In this document: in pieces, positions 1 to 25,215 of the stretch | How the letters are laid out: each line of letters starts with the position of its first letter | Numbering within the stretch: position 1 is the first letter of the stretch | Source: Anoplopoma fimbria | Taxonomy: Eukaryota > Chordata > Actinopteri > Perciformes > Anoplopomatidae | Assembly: GCF_027596085.1 (NCBI RefSeq) | Contig: NC_072460.1 | Coordinates: 12,009,326 to 12,073,325 of the forward strand | Direction of reading: 5' to 3' | DNA: 64,000 nt | Notes under the pieces: generated by a model | Seen by the model: only the letters and a program-made list of their open reading frames with translations | What the model was told of the DNA's origin: nothing | Database searches by the model: none | Made by a program: the position numbers and the translations under genes

Positions 1-136
1 ATCTGAACACGCAGAGAACATGGAACAATGAGCTTTTGTCAAAACAAAACACTCATACTGTAGAGCATTTAGGTTATATGCCTCACTTTGTCAAGTTCAA
101 TCTCTAACTGTAGAGTGATCAAAACCTCAGCCTCAC

Positions 137-9087
<8,951 letters not shown>

Positions 9088-9949
9088 CTATCCACAAAAA
9101 TGAAACATAAACTCAGTAAAAAATGTGAAGTTTGTGTCATATTTAAGCATGCCTTGGAAAATGACTGCAAGTTCATTGTATTAAGATGAACACAACCCCC
9201 GTCATTAGTGTTATGAGAGTTTTCAATAGTTACGATTGATCACGGTCCCCTCTACTTTATCACTAGATAATGATCAGTTATGAATGGAATGGATTTAAAA
9301 GCAAATAATAAGCACTTTGAGACCTGCAGAGATCCTGGATGGAAAACTGAAAGAAATGTGTGCAAGGACATATATTGGAAAAGTTAAATAATGTAATCAA
9401 TTTTATACAAACATAATATTCTCTTTCTTATGGTTATTGTGTAGCCTGGCTTTCATTATCTCTAACAGATGGGCAGTCAACAGGCAATTTACCAAGATTT
9501 TATGGTCTGGTTTCAAAGTGTTTAAATGTATCAGTTTACATTTAGTGTCTGTCCTTACGGGGTCTTTATTTAGATAATGATACCGTGATGCCTTTGTGGA
9601 AATGCAAAAAATCCATTATAACAAATAGTGAGCACATGTAAACAAAGTTTAAAACAGCTTACAAGAACATTTCTATCCAGGGGTGGGAAATAACAGGAGT
9701 ACGTTTACTAAGATAAACTTGAAGACAGTTTTGATTTACTGACACTTCTTATTTTCTGAAAGTTTATCCTTTTACCCCTGCTGCACAGAGGGGCTGAGCC
9801 AGTGCGTTTGTGAGACTATTTAAAATGTGTTTCACATGTGTAATTTCCCTAAAATGATTTCAGCAAAAGATGTTGAGTTTCCATCACTTAGTGTGAAGTA
9901 TACATCAATAAACGTTTGCCAAGTTATCCGTGTTTTCATTCAAGGACGT

Positions 9950-10500
9950 CAAACGTGCCTGCACTAGTGAAATGACGTCAGCAGTGAAGTTCTACGGGAG
10001 CCAGCGTTAGCTCACGAGCTGTTAGCGTTAGCTTTTGGCTGGCTAACAGGCATTGTTACACTAAAGTCTCCCGGAGGTAGTTTGAGTGGTTGAACGTGAC
10101 AGCGTCATGTGTGAAGGACAGTTATAAACGTCTCGGCGTGTCGGGTGTAACAACAGCGTCCCACACGGCATGTGCTAGCCTTTTTAAACGGGCCCAGCTG
10201 CCCTTGATCCTGCCTGCTCCGCGTCGCCATTTTCCAGCAGACGGCTCTTTACGCTCAGGCGTTCTGGAAGCTCTACTGGGGACCTCGAGGGCCTCCGCCG
10301 CGGCAGGCCGCCCAAATGCTCTCCCTGAAGGAAATTAAAACATTTTCCTTCTCCGGCACAAGAGTCCCCACGTGTTTTTCTTACCGTGTATTTTCGGGTA
10401 GCGGGGTATCCGTTCGTATGGACGCGCTAAGCAGAACAGATAATAGCAACGGATAATTGTTGCTTCTTTCTAGTCGGGCGCCATGAGACTCTCCTTGCTT
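9950..10500 (-). promoter_or_regulatory. znf335: Putative znf335 promoter and 5' non-coding exon
   Basis: This is one of the few GC- and CpG-richer stretches in the first 50 kb. On the minus strand a donor (ACACG followed by GTAAG at 10384-10380) could end a 5' UTR exon beginning near 10490. That fits exon 1 coding sequence opening immediately after an acceptor at 9088. An E-box CACGTG lies at 10369-10374. A palindromic CRE, TGACGTCA, lies at 9973-9980, inside the proposed first intron. No TATA box is visible, as expected for a housekeeping regulator. The transcription start is inferred only. Confidence 0.5.
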
Positions 10501-10509
10501 CCTGTCCGT

Positions 10510-11185
10510 GCAACCGGATCTTATTTATTGTTTTTGTTGAAAACTATCTCGTCGTTCAAGCGAACATTGGTCTATTTTTTTAACCTATTTTAACATTTTT
10601 GTGTTTATTGATAAATTGGTCTGTACATGTTTCAGATAAACGGCAAAAGTTATGTTTTTAATCACTTAGTGGACTATTGTTTTTAGAGGAAGGCGTATTA
10701 CGCAATTAGATGCGGAGTAATATGCGTTCACTAGGGCCGCCGTCTCAGGAGGCGAGATAATCCGTACTGCAGAAATTAATGAAGTTAATTGTTCTTTTGC
10801 CAGTTCGGTGTTGTGTTATCCTAACTGACTACGTGGCAGATCACTACTGTCTATCTTTATATTTTGTTTTGTTCGTTTCAGACATTTCCACACATCCAGT
10901 CATGCTGACATTACTGATTACTGGCTACACATGTTTGTTTTGGAAAGGTTTTGTATTTTTAAAATAAATGTTTTTTTTTTTATTACTTTAACTCGTCTGA
11001 TCTCCCACTCACGTTGCAGCCTGTGAGCCGGGTTGTAAAACTAACAGGATGTGGATTATACATGATTGTTTTTGCTGTTGTGGGATCATGGATTCACATG
11101 TATAATAATACAACATAATAGTGTCAGAAACCATGTGCATGTCTGTTAACCAATTGAGTTAGTGAACGATTAAGACAACTTGTGT
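10510..11185. other. Intergenic spacer between mmp9 3' end and znf335 5' end
   Basis: AT-rich sequence with a T-run at 10971-10981. I see no supported gene. The two minus-strand genes are head-to-tail with about 0.7 kb between the mmp9 poly(A) signal and the proposed znf335 first exon. Confidence 0.6.
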
Positions 11186-11189
11186 AGTT

Positions 11190-11777
11190 CTCACAGAATG
11201 TTTATTGCATTGAAAGTACGAACTTGTACAAATACAAAACATATCAGCCTCATAAATAATTTCAGTGAAGGAGAAATGAAATTGTCTTCCAGTGCAAGTT
11301 ATTGGCTTTGAAGCCATTTTCAGAAATACACAAATATATTTATAGAAAACAAATAAGCTTTAGGACACAAAAATAATATTAGATATTGCTATAAATACCA
11401 AAATAATCTAATACTGATAAGAGTCTGAACCTGTCAGATGTAAATATACCATCAGCAAATCTGGAATCCAGATAGCTTTTGAGAATAATTTAGTTGTTAT
11501 GGGTCTCAAATTTTAGACCACTGAAACATACCCATTCACAGATTACAGGATTGAGGGCAAGGCAGTGCCAAAGATACATTGGCTTTGCTTCCTTTTTACC
11601 AATGCTGTATGTTAAAGAATAAGCCAACATCAATGATGGACAATCTTTGACATCCCAGAAAGCAAACACATACAACAGACTACTGCATCACATTCTCCCT
11701 GACACCTGCACAGGAGAGAGAACTAGGTGCTACCAAATTAAAGACGATTTCCAGCTCATCCCTGTTTGTTCTTCTCC
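11190..11777 (-). other. mmp9: mmp9 3' UTR with poly(A) signal
   Basis: After the TGA at 11780-11778, an AT-rich segment runs to an AATAAA (complement of 11201-11206). Several ATTTA pentamers occur in the transcript sense (for example opposite 11242, 11393 and 11441), consistent with an AU-rich 3' UTR. The cleavage site is inferred to lie just below 11200. Confidence 0.6.
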
Positions 11778-15480
<3,703 letters not shown>

Positions 15481-15654
15481 GATGAGACCTGTTATAGATT
15501 GTTTAAAAAAAATATATATTCTAAGAGTCTTGCAGTGAACAAGTGCTCAGTTAGGTAAAAAGGGTTAAAAAGCTTCTCCACTGACAATCAGCAGTGTTTT
15601 TCCTTCAGTGTTGGCTTCCCTCTTTGTTTTGACTGGTGGCTCTTGTTGTCTCTT

Positions 15655-15800
15655 CTTTGTGCCATTGGTTGTGGACCTTGTTTATATGCAGCATATCGTC
15701 TTAGTCACTTAACCTCACCCCCCGCCCACTGACCTCAACCCTCCCACTTACATTTTGACAGACTGCATGTTGAATGAACAAGGGGAATTTCCAAAATGTC
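15655..15800 (-). promoter_or_regulatory. mmp9: mmp9 core promoter: TATA box, GC box, AP-1-like and kB sites
   Basis: In the transcript sense, TATAAA is at 15686-15681, about 200 bp upstream of the ATG, so transcription should start near 15655. Just upstream are TGACTAA (complement of 15701-15707, AP-1-like), a GGGCGG box (15727-15722) and the kB consensus GGGGAATTTCC (15782-15792 on the plus strand; the motif works in either orientation). A perfect AP-1 TGACTCA is further out at 16815-16821. Mammalian MMP9 is induced through AP-1, Sp1 and NF-kB sites, so the set is coherent. No site is experimentally supported here. Confidence 0.55.
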
Positions 15801-18800
15801 CACATTTAGCTTTACCTAACAGCTAGTGAGTGGTTAGCTAATTGTTTTTAGGTGGAAATAGTCCACGCTGGAGGAGGTAAAGAATGACAGTAGTGAATAA
15901 GACCAATTATGGCAAATTATTACGGGTGCATTAATATGTTAATAAAATAAAACAAGCTGCCTGAAAACCAACGAAAATGATCAACCAGATTACAAATTCC
16001 TCTGAAAGCACTTAAAATTGCTATTATCTTTAGAATTTATGTCATAAAAACATTCAGGAAATAACATAAAGAGAACATAAACACAATGTGTAGATCATCA
16101 GTCTACATTGTCTCTCTCATTACTTTTAATTCATGTGAAAGATCTTCTTGACATGTTAATGTATTTTTACCTGAGTACAACACACTCATCATGGGACTCA
16201 ACCAGACAGTTCTGTTATTTAGATGGTCTAAGCAATGATATAAAAAGTTTCTTCCACCTAAGGCTTCATAAATAGAGATTTGTTTCCTCTTTAACTATTG
16301 TTAGATACTGAATAAAATATCAAACTAGGTCAAGCTTAAAGTAAATCCTCACAGACACGTCTGTCAGTTGTTTTATTTTGATGATAAACGTTTAAATACA
16401 AATTTGAAGTTTTCAATGATTGAGGTGATTAAGAAATCCCAATGTATTTAACTATGATTTTTTTTGCAGTATTACATTATTCTTGTTGGACAGATTTTAG
16501 GGAACTACCAGCTTCATCATCACTACACCGATGCTGTTGCAACATCTTCCCTGGCTTCTTCCACAAGATGAGCCAATTCATTAGCAATGACTTAAACGTC
16601 TCATTTGGCAATGAGCATTGCACCTAATGTGTCTGTATTTTCTACAAAGCGGATCTTACCTCTCTGTTTCTCATGCACATTTCTGTTACATACAATCTTG
16701 AGAGTACCAACTACGGGCAGTGGTGTGTTTGTGCTGGGTATGTGTATGTTGATATTTTGAGGTATGTGAGTATCAAGGTGTTGTGGGTAAGGATGTGTCT
16801 CAGCCAGCATGTCCTGACTCATTTATCTTCCCACATGAATGGCAAAAGCTGCAGATGAGGGTTTTTTTTTCATATGAGCACACAGCTGACATCCTTACCT
16901 CCAGTGCAAACATGTTTACTCAGTTGCTCTGCTGCATTTTCAGACGCAAGAAAATAAACATATTTGTTTAACTGATGAGCCAAGTCAAAATACTCCATTG
17001 TAAATTGAGGGGATGTCCCTGTCCAAGCCCATGTTAAAAAATGGTTTTCCAATTTCTATAAGTGGCTAAAAAAATATTAGCTGCAATTGAGACTTTATCA
17101 ATTTGGAGAGCTGAAAGTAATTAAGTGCACATCGGTGCAGATTCTCTAAAAACTTGCCTTTTATGGTCAATGACAATTTGTACCGATCAATGTTCAAATT
17201 AAGAGGTGGTGTGAAAATTTGGACCTGCGGTCAATATGAGGAAGGATACCTTGGTTTCCTGATGTGGTTGATGATGCCATGTTTTGACACATATGTCAAT
17301 CTTCCCACATTCTTCTAATGTATTGTTGATGTGTCTAAATCATCTCATCATATCCGCTCCACATTTGTCATTTCTGTAGTTTGTTGTGGTTTTCCCATAG
17401 AGAGCAGCAGCCATAATAATTCATATATTTTGTTTAGTTAGATCAGTATGTCTACACAGGCACTATACATATAAATCTCTATAGTTTAAGTCTTGATAAC
17501 ACACATACATCTCATGATTGTAACAATGATATTGACCAGTCAAAACCAAGAAACGGGGGATTACATTTTTTCCAATCCTTTAATTTTTATTGTGCTATTT
17601 TCCTTTTGCTGACTCTCACTTTATATGCACATTATTCACATAGTATTCTATAAAACAAACTCAACACTGTTCCTGGAAAATACTAAATCTAATTCCACAA
17701 GAAATTAAAAAAATGTCTATGACATTTTAGTTACATAACACATATTCATATTGCACGTCTATTTTTGACCACATGGATAACATTTAATCCAGACTAAAGC
17801 AGCTCTATCCAGCTTCTAATACACAAGCCCTCTTTAATTGTTTATGGTCATTCAGACACAATCCTAAGGTTATTTCTGTATATATGTGGCTCCTCAGTAG
17901 ATCCCCATGCCTCCTTTGAAAAAACATCTGCCACTGATTTAACATGGCGTCAAAGGCTTAATGAAAACGGCTCCATGCATTTTAACAAATGCCACATTTA
18001 ATTTAGTTTTGCCACTTTCCTTCCAAAAAGACGTCTGGCACCGATTCTCGAAAAATACACATTTTTGTGTGGCACATTTCCCAAAATTGCCCTCAATCAC
18101 AGCACAGCCTGTTGGCACACACCACCATGAGCGTATGAGGTGGCTAACTGCGTCATCAGGGAGCTGGATAATATCATAGTAGACCTGCAAGACCCTCACA
18201 GCTCACAGATCTTTATGATTAGGTTAACTGTGCAACAACAGAGCCATGAAATATCAAAAGTCGTCATTTGTGACCGCTCTCTATTTTTTGGAGCTGCTGA
18301 AACACAGTTAGGCAGAGCACAAGAAAATCCTCCCTGTTGCATGTCTCAGACATGGTCTAAATGTTGGCATTTTAAGGTCAATAAAAGTTCAGGGTGAAAA
18401 CTCTGATCTTATGCACTGTGTTCTCATCAAAACTCAGCATGTTTTGTTCCCTGATTTTCTTAAGTTGATGGTAGATTCTTCAGAGTTTACAGATCAGCGC
18501 TGTACAAGAAAGTTTTTCAACTTTGTCCTTAAATGTGACAAGCCCTGTTTAGTTTCTGCCCTGCCTTGTTAAAGCAAACTGTTTATTTCTTATGGTATGT
18601 TTCTAGCAGGCAGTTATAAATGAAAAATCACTTCCTGTCTGCCACAGTTGATGTGGTTCCTGCTTCTTCGCTCAGCTGCGTTGTGTTTTATGACAACTGG
18701 TTTGTTGACTTTGCGGTGGGACACAGAGACTGTGTTTGATGTGGAGTGAGCGTTACTCCAACACCACGTCCAGGTACTTTACCCAGCCTTGCTGAGTCTG

Positions 18801-21300
18801 CTGTGCCTTGCAGTTATTCTGGGAATGGCTTTGTTTTTATATCCCACTAAACTCTGGCAACAGTTTATTTTGGTTTTCCAAGAAGTTTGCCTCTGTATTT
18901 CCTTTGTTTTATGTTTGGTCATTCTATGTTGTTCATCTCATTATCACAATAACAATGAAACTAAAACAGTAATGAACGGCATGTCTAATGTATTGTCTCT
19001 AAATATTTAAATGGCCTTTTTAATTTGTCAAGACACTATGCATGCTTGTGGGTGAATTTGGAAGACAAAGATCCTCAGAGCGCAGTAAACAAAATTTATG
19101 GCAGCTGAAACAAAAAAACTGATCAAAACAAGCAAACGCCTAACCATGTTGTGCCTCTAAGCCCTTTGTGTCATGAGTCACAAGTTAGCATGATAAATTA
19201 GACAGAATTCCAAGAACAAACTCTAAACAGTTGACATTACGTTGTGTACAGTCATATCAATGGGATCGTAGGCACACAAGTGGTCACAGCTTTGACTCAT
19301 GTCTCCAAGGATTACTTCCGCTTTACCAAACGCTTCATCAGATTCTAGACTAGTCTGGCTTAGTCATCTAAGGGAATATATTTTGCTTACTGCGCAAACA
19401 CAGTCTAACAATCTAATGATCTGCTCTAAAGATTTTGAGATGGAAAAGATGGATATTCAAAGTCATACGAATAACATTTATATGTAATTATATGCATTAC
19501 AGTACTTTCAGATTCTGAAAGGGCATTAATAGTGATAATAATGATCCTCATAGTGATGTGTCATCCATGTCACATCCAGCCCAAGATGAACAATGAAAAT
19601 ACTGGGTTAGGTTTGAGTAGTTCACTCCAAAACTAAATGCAGATAAAAGTTGTTCTAATGTTATTCTCTTCAAACCTTTTCTTTTGACTTAATCTTAGCA
19701 GACAACAACTTTTCTCCATCTTGATGTGGGGAAAATAAGTTACACTACACTGCCAGGGATCAAAGCAGAGTTCCATGTCAAGTTGATCTAAGCTGTTAAA
19801 AGATGCATGTCATATAAACCATCAGTGCTTATCGCTGTTTTCTTTCCCATTGCTTTTGCACCGACTGTTTGGTAACAACCGCAGTCCAAAAATGCCCATT
19901 TCCTGTGCTTCCACTTAGGTACTCTACAGGATTATGACACTTTGCTGCAGATGAGTGAAACAGGATATGCAGAAAGTCTTGAAGTCATTTGTACAGATGT
20001 TTTGCAATGACTTTGTATGGATACATATGTGATTATGGCACTTTGTTGACTAACTTGAGGCTTTGTGAGAACCACACCTATCATCTTAGATGTTCACACG
20101 GTTCCCCTGTGTGACAAATCATCATGACAAAAGTGATTGAGGGATACTAACTCATACACACACATATATCTGGACGCTAACTGCCTTCATCAGATAGTAC
20201 CAGTAGATGCCAGGAAATGAGAAGAGTGTGAGATGGGGAATTACATGCAACAGAGATCCGGCACATTGTGGTTCATGGTGGGCAGCTTAACCCCCAGTAG
20301 GCCACCAGGCCACCGCAGGGAGGAGGTTTAATAATGTTGTGATACTGTAATGAAGACCATTTGTAATTATATAATATCACTAAAAAGTAGCAGGCGGTTA
20401 TGGCAGGGAGCCATGCATGAGGGTAGACTGCTGAGGCGTGGGCTGCCACTGCAGAGCAAGTCCAGGCAGGCGGAGTTGTGTTGACTTTATGGACAGCCAT
20501 CTTTCACCACCACCGTTAAAAGCTAATTACTGCGAGTCATAAGCAGTGGCCTTTATGGGCGTTCCATCCTCTGCCATCCAAAGCACAGCCACAAGGGAGT
20601 GACAGCATGAGCCACGAGGGAAGCTCTAATTGCACCAAATATTATTATTGCTTTTAAACTGCATATATAGCAACGCCTCCATAACTTTTTAAAGAGTTGT
20701 TTTCAAAATCTGCGGCCTGTAAACCAAAACAAAACAGTGCTTTGTTACAGATAGGCATTTTGGTGTTATAGCAGAGTCATGTATGGTGAAGTCCATTCAA
20801 CAGGGCTTTAAAACCAACATCCATGAACATGGGAAAAGGGATGGGAATTTCCCCTTCCTGATAAAGGAAAAGCAGCTGATAGCAGGAGTGAAGTGAGTCA
20901 GGCTCAGCACTTCAGCTGCCTCGACACATTTTGGTTCAGACTTGTTGAGGCTGGCAGTTATCCCTCCTTTTGATGTGTGTTTGCTGCCTTTTGAGCTCCC
21001 TGTTACCGTACGTGGGGTTGCCGGAGTTTGAACTTGCGTGGCCTAAGATAAATACAACATTACAAAAAACCCAGATGGTGGTGCTCACAATGTGCCATTT
21101 CCCAGTAATGCAGCAAAACAACTTGAACCCTGACATTACTGTTTGTGGTTACACATTTGCTGATGACTCTGCCTGCATCACCAAAATGGTCAGCAATAAA
21201 TCTAGCATAACATTATCTCGGGGAAAACCTTTCTCACCAAACTGAAAATGCCTGAGGAACGCACAACGAAAACAGAATTGAATTCTATTCATATTGTAGG

Positions 21301-21776
21301 CAGTGGTAGAATGTAACTAAGTACATTTACTCAACCAATCTTGAGGTACTTTACTTGAGTATTGACTTTATTATTTATTATTTACTTACTTCTGCTCCAC
21401 TAACTTTTGGAAGCAAATATTGTGTACTTTTTACACCACTACATTTGTTTGAAATCTTTAGCTACAGATTTATACTTTTAATAAAAACTATAAATCAGCT
21501 AATAGGTTATGGTGTATCATTAGAGGGTAAACTACCCAGCAGTATATAAAATAATTAAATTATCCCAATCTTAAGCAGCTGCAACATTAAAGCAATAAAT
21601 ACATTAATGCATCACCATTATAATCAAGTAATATAATATATATTTGTCTGAAATGGGCCATTCTGCATTATGTGTACTTTTATTTTCTGAACTTTAAGAA
21701 TATCTTGATGTGAATATTCGTTGTGCATTTTCTTTACTTTTACATCCTTAACATTTGAATACTCTTTCCACCACTA
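21301..21776. mobile_element. Non-autonomous DNA transposon (hAT-like MITE), about 475 bp
   Basis: The left end CAGTGGTAGAATGTAACTAAG and the inverted right end (reverse complement AGTGGTGGAAAGAG) form imperfect terminal inverted repeats. Internally it has the TACTTTACTTGAGTATT and CTCCACTA words that I recognise from a very abundant fish element family. It has no coding capacity. I could not define a clean 8-bp target duplication, so the copy is old or my ends are off by a few bases. Confidence 0.6.
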
Positions 21777-22411
21777 TAGGTACATTATACTGGAGTCAAT
21801 AACAGAAACGTACTTTTGGTTCAATGACTGAATGGGTGCTCTTATGTGGATGTGGGAACAATCTCTGGATCATATTTTTAGGATCTCTGTGAGATAATCA
21901 ACAACTTCAAACAACTCTTTCATGTTCACAATTCTAGAAATGAAAAAAGGTTGCTTATGATAAAAATAGATGATAAACTATCTTGCACATTTTACTGTAC
22001 ATTCTTTTTAAATGCAAGTTTTTACTGTGGAAACAAATGAATAAAACAACTTAATCAAGCATGTTTTTCTGAACACGGAACAACAATGATTATAATGTGG
22101 TGCTTAAATCTGCACATTTTTCAATTGTGGGTTCACGTTGTTTCTGGGCATCATGTGGGGTTTTTGTTTTGGCTCCTTCATCCGTGCTCGATAAGCTATA
22201 GTTCTAGTGACTTTGGGATATAAATCAGCCAAGCAGGTCTTTGGAGCCGCCACCAAAAGATCTTAAATAAAAGTCTTTGGACGCTGAAAGTGCCATCAGG
22301 ACCTGTGGGAGAAGCTTAATGAAGGAACCAGATGGGACCTTGGTTCCCTCCACTAGACAGCCAGATCCGCAGCAGGTACTCCCAATGCTCAGCTTTAATC
22401 AAACATATTAA

Positions 22412-22425
22412 CCAGCAGGTGGCAG
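22412..22425 (+). promoter_or_regulatory. CTCF-like motif
   Basis: CCAGCAGGTGGCAG fits the CTCF core consensus (CCASYAGRKGGCA type) on the plus strand. It lies in non-coding sequence 5 kb beyond the adora1 stop codon. Motif match only. Confidence 0.35.
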
Positions 22426-23229
22426 TCTGTCATAAGGACTGTCACTGACACCAAAAGGGTTAGAAATAGAGCGCTGGAGGGGAGAAATGCAGCATCAAGG
22501 TTTAACAGCCAGTAGTGTAAGGAAAACCTGTTTTATCAGGGGAAGTGAATAATGCCACTAAACAAAGCATAAGACCATCTCTGCTCCATAAAAACTTATT
22601 TTTCCAAATGAAATCCTGTGAACCATTGTTTGCATCTTCTTCTTCGCCAGGGTTCACACAGGAGCCAACCTCCCCCTATATATTTTACAGCTTTGCTTCA
22701 AGCTGTTTTTCAAAATACCTCCCTAGGCAGAGATATGATAAAAAAGGCGATAAAATATTGATGATGTTCTAATTTAGTAAGCCTGTTTGGTTAATAATTG
22801 ATTGTTAGGGGAAATTGGTTTGTTTAATTTGCAGATACCCTATTGAAGGGTTTTCACACATGCTGTGAGCCCTTATTGTTGTTTCTGATGTCCGGTGAGT
22901 GGGATGAAATCGCTTCTGAAGGACTGTAAAAGACAATTGATTGATCTCTTAGTTTTAGCACAGCACCTTTAGGTTAAATTCACAGCTAAAGATGATGTCA
23001 GTTTATCTGCTCTGTGTAATCACTTTGATAAATCGCAGCTGTTTATCTAGAATGTGTTTCATATCATGTGTCCAGTTGTTACAGCATGCAAAAATTCCAT
23101 CTGCTGCAAATGTGCATCTGCTCATTTGTTTTCGCATCTTCTCATTTTTATGCATATACCTTTGGACGCAACCTCTTATTAGCTGTGATGCCAACTAGAA
23201 ACTGATGTCCCCACATTGCTGTGTCATAA

Positions 23230-23266
23230 CACAGATGTGTCTGACACAGATGTGTCTGACACAGAT
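23230..23266. repeat. 15-bp tandem repeat, about 2.4 copies
   Basis: ACAGATGTGTCTGAC occurs twice in direct succession followed by a partial third copy (ACAGATG). It is non-coding. Confidence 0.7.
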
Positions 23267-25049
23267 GCTCCTCTCAGCAAAGGCAGAATTGGTGGCCTTG
23301 TTTTTATGACTGATTGCTTTTCTGGGAAATCACACGTGCAGAAGAGTGACAACAATCAACTGTATGCGATGGCAGATATTGCTCTGGCCTTTACTGTATA
23401 ATACCATCGTAACATAGAGCTTCTTTTATGTGCACGTTATCCTTCAAAGCTCTTCATTGGATCTGTGCTGCAACTGCTCCTAAAGACAGATGTTGTGATG
23501 GCACATAAGGCGTTCTGACAAGGAGCCTTGTTTCCTGTTGTGCTGCAGCAACGGGGGCACAACACGCTTGCTTATTCATGAAGCCTGATCAGAGTCCAGA
23601 TAGATCAAACCACTCCTCCATTTTGAATGTAAAAGCCCTTTACTGTGACATAAATATCATGCGATGCATTTTTCACCCAAGCCGACCCTGGAAGTGCAGC
23701 GAGTCGGTTAGATCTTCAGCTGATGTACAGAGCTAAATATTGACTTGAAACATGGTTGAAACAAGCCCTTTAGAAGAAATATTGATCCAAATAGCTGCAT
23801 TTCACCAGAGGGGACAAGGACAGGTACAGAGGTGTGGAAGTCATGTTGTTACTTGTTATTAAAATACTCTTGATATTAGTTTGCATTCATTCCAAAACAC
23901 ATCATTACTACAATTCACATATCTCTGGGAATTTCCCTTGCAAATGTGCACCAAGCCATTGACTGAATCTAATGTAAATGTAATTGCAAATGTGTCACAA
24001 CATTAAATACAAGGTTACTACACCCTGAACCTTGTTTTACTGCAGAATGTGAATGTGAAGTGGTGGAAAGAGAGGCCCCTCTCCTTCTCTCAGGATCTGC
24101 AGTTAGCACCCACATTAGCCCCAAGGACAGCAGGTCGCTGCAGGGAAAGGTCACCTCTGCTGTTCCATTTGAAATACAAAGCACCAGTATTTCCTTTCCT
24201 CTTATTTGTTGTTCTTATCTGAAGTCTCCTTCGACTTGATATTCAATCCTTCCCTGAAACTCAGCATCTTTGCCAATGAAACCAAGCCAACATGATAAAA
24301 ATAGCCTCGCAGACTGAACAAAAAGTGTTACTCTGTATGTACGGATTCTGGATAAATTATATCTGAAAGAGGTGATTGAAGTAAATCTGTTGGCAACTTG
24401 AGAGATGGAGACCTCGCAGACAGAGCAAGGCTAAGCAGTCCTCACTAGGATTACGTGGTCTTTCCAGGGACTTTATACATCGCTAAATATCAAAGGAACT
24501 CAGACACAGGGAAGAAAAATGGGTTGTCAGAGCTGTGACAACTCTCGACTGTTATCTAGAGCCACTCGCTGCATTATTGCAGCGGTAATGAGAATTGTGA
24601 CAGCACTGCCAAGCAAGGTACCAATGGAAAGTTGAGATATCTTGGGCTTGAAGTGTTTTGCAGTGGAATAATTACAATTCAAGAAGTGGTGCCTGCCGAG
24701 AAGAGGGAATAGGTAGAAACAACTTTACTATCATAATTATATAGAGTCTTTTGGTGTCTATACTTTAGTGTATCCTCAGTTAGCATACAGACTTTATGTG
24801 AGAAGGAACAGATTGATAAAGGCTGTTAATGCAGGTTTATACCGGATTTTTTCTTTTTTTTGGCCAGTTTTGTGAAGCAGACACAATACAACATTAAATC
24901 CCTATAAGGGTTAAATTGTAAGCAAACAGCTGTTTAATTACACAACCAGTAGATAGGCAGCAACAATAGCATTCATTTGGATTATGGCCACCTGAGAAAT
25001 GTCCAATAATCACTATTCTTTACCAGCCGCAACAGTAACGCTGGTATTG

Positions 25050-25215
25050 TTTTCACATTGCCAGTCTGTATGTGTCATTTCGGCAAAATGTAGTCCTAAA
25101 CTTTACAGGTGTGTAGTTAAGATCAAAATGAAGGCCGAGTACAAAGGTGGGTGTGGTCCGAGCAAGAGCGCCAGAAGTAGGGAGGACGGCAATGGTTAAT
25201 TGCCCCCCCCACAAT
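25050..25215. repeat. Probable dispersed-repeat fragment ending in a C-run
   Basis: The minus strand reads GTACTCGGCCTTCATTTTGATC and CTACACACCTGTAAAGTTT, words I recall from a dispersed fish repeat. A run of nine C at 25203-25211 marks one side. It sits within a 181-codon minus-strand frame that has no recognisable protein similarity. Confidence 0.3.

Noticed and set aside
10090..10338. 82-codon plus-strand frame in the CpG-rich stretch
   Set aside because: GC-rich promoter DNA lacks stops by composition. It does not begin with a convincing ATG context and has no known similarity.
17939..18199. 86-codon minus-strand frame with some plausible-looking protein text
   Set aside because: No family resemblance, no flanking exons, and within the size expected by chance in this AT composition.
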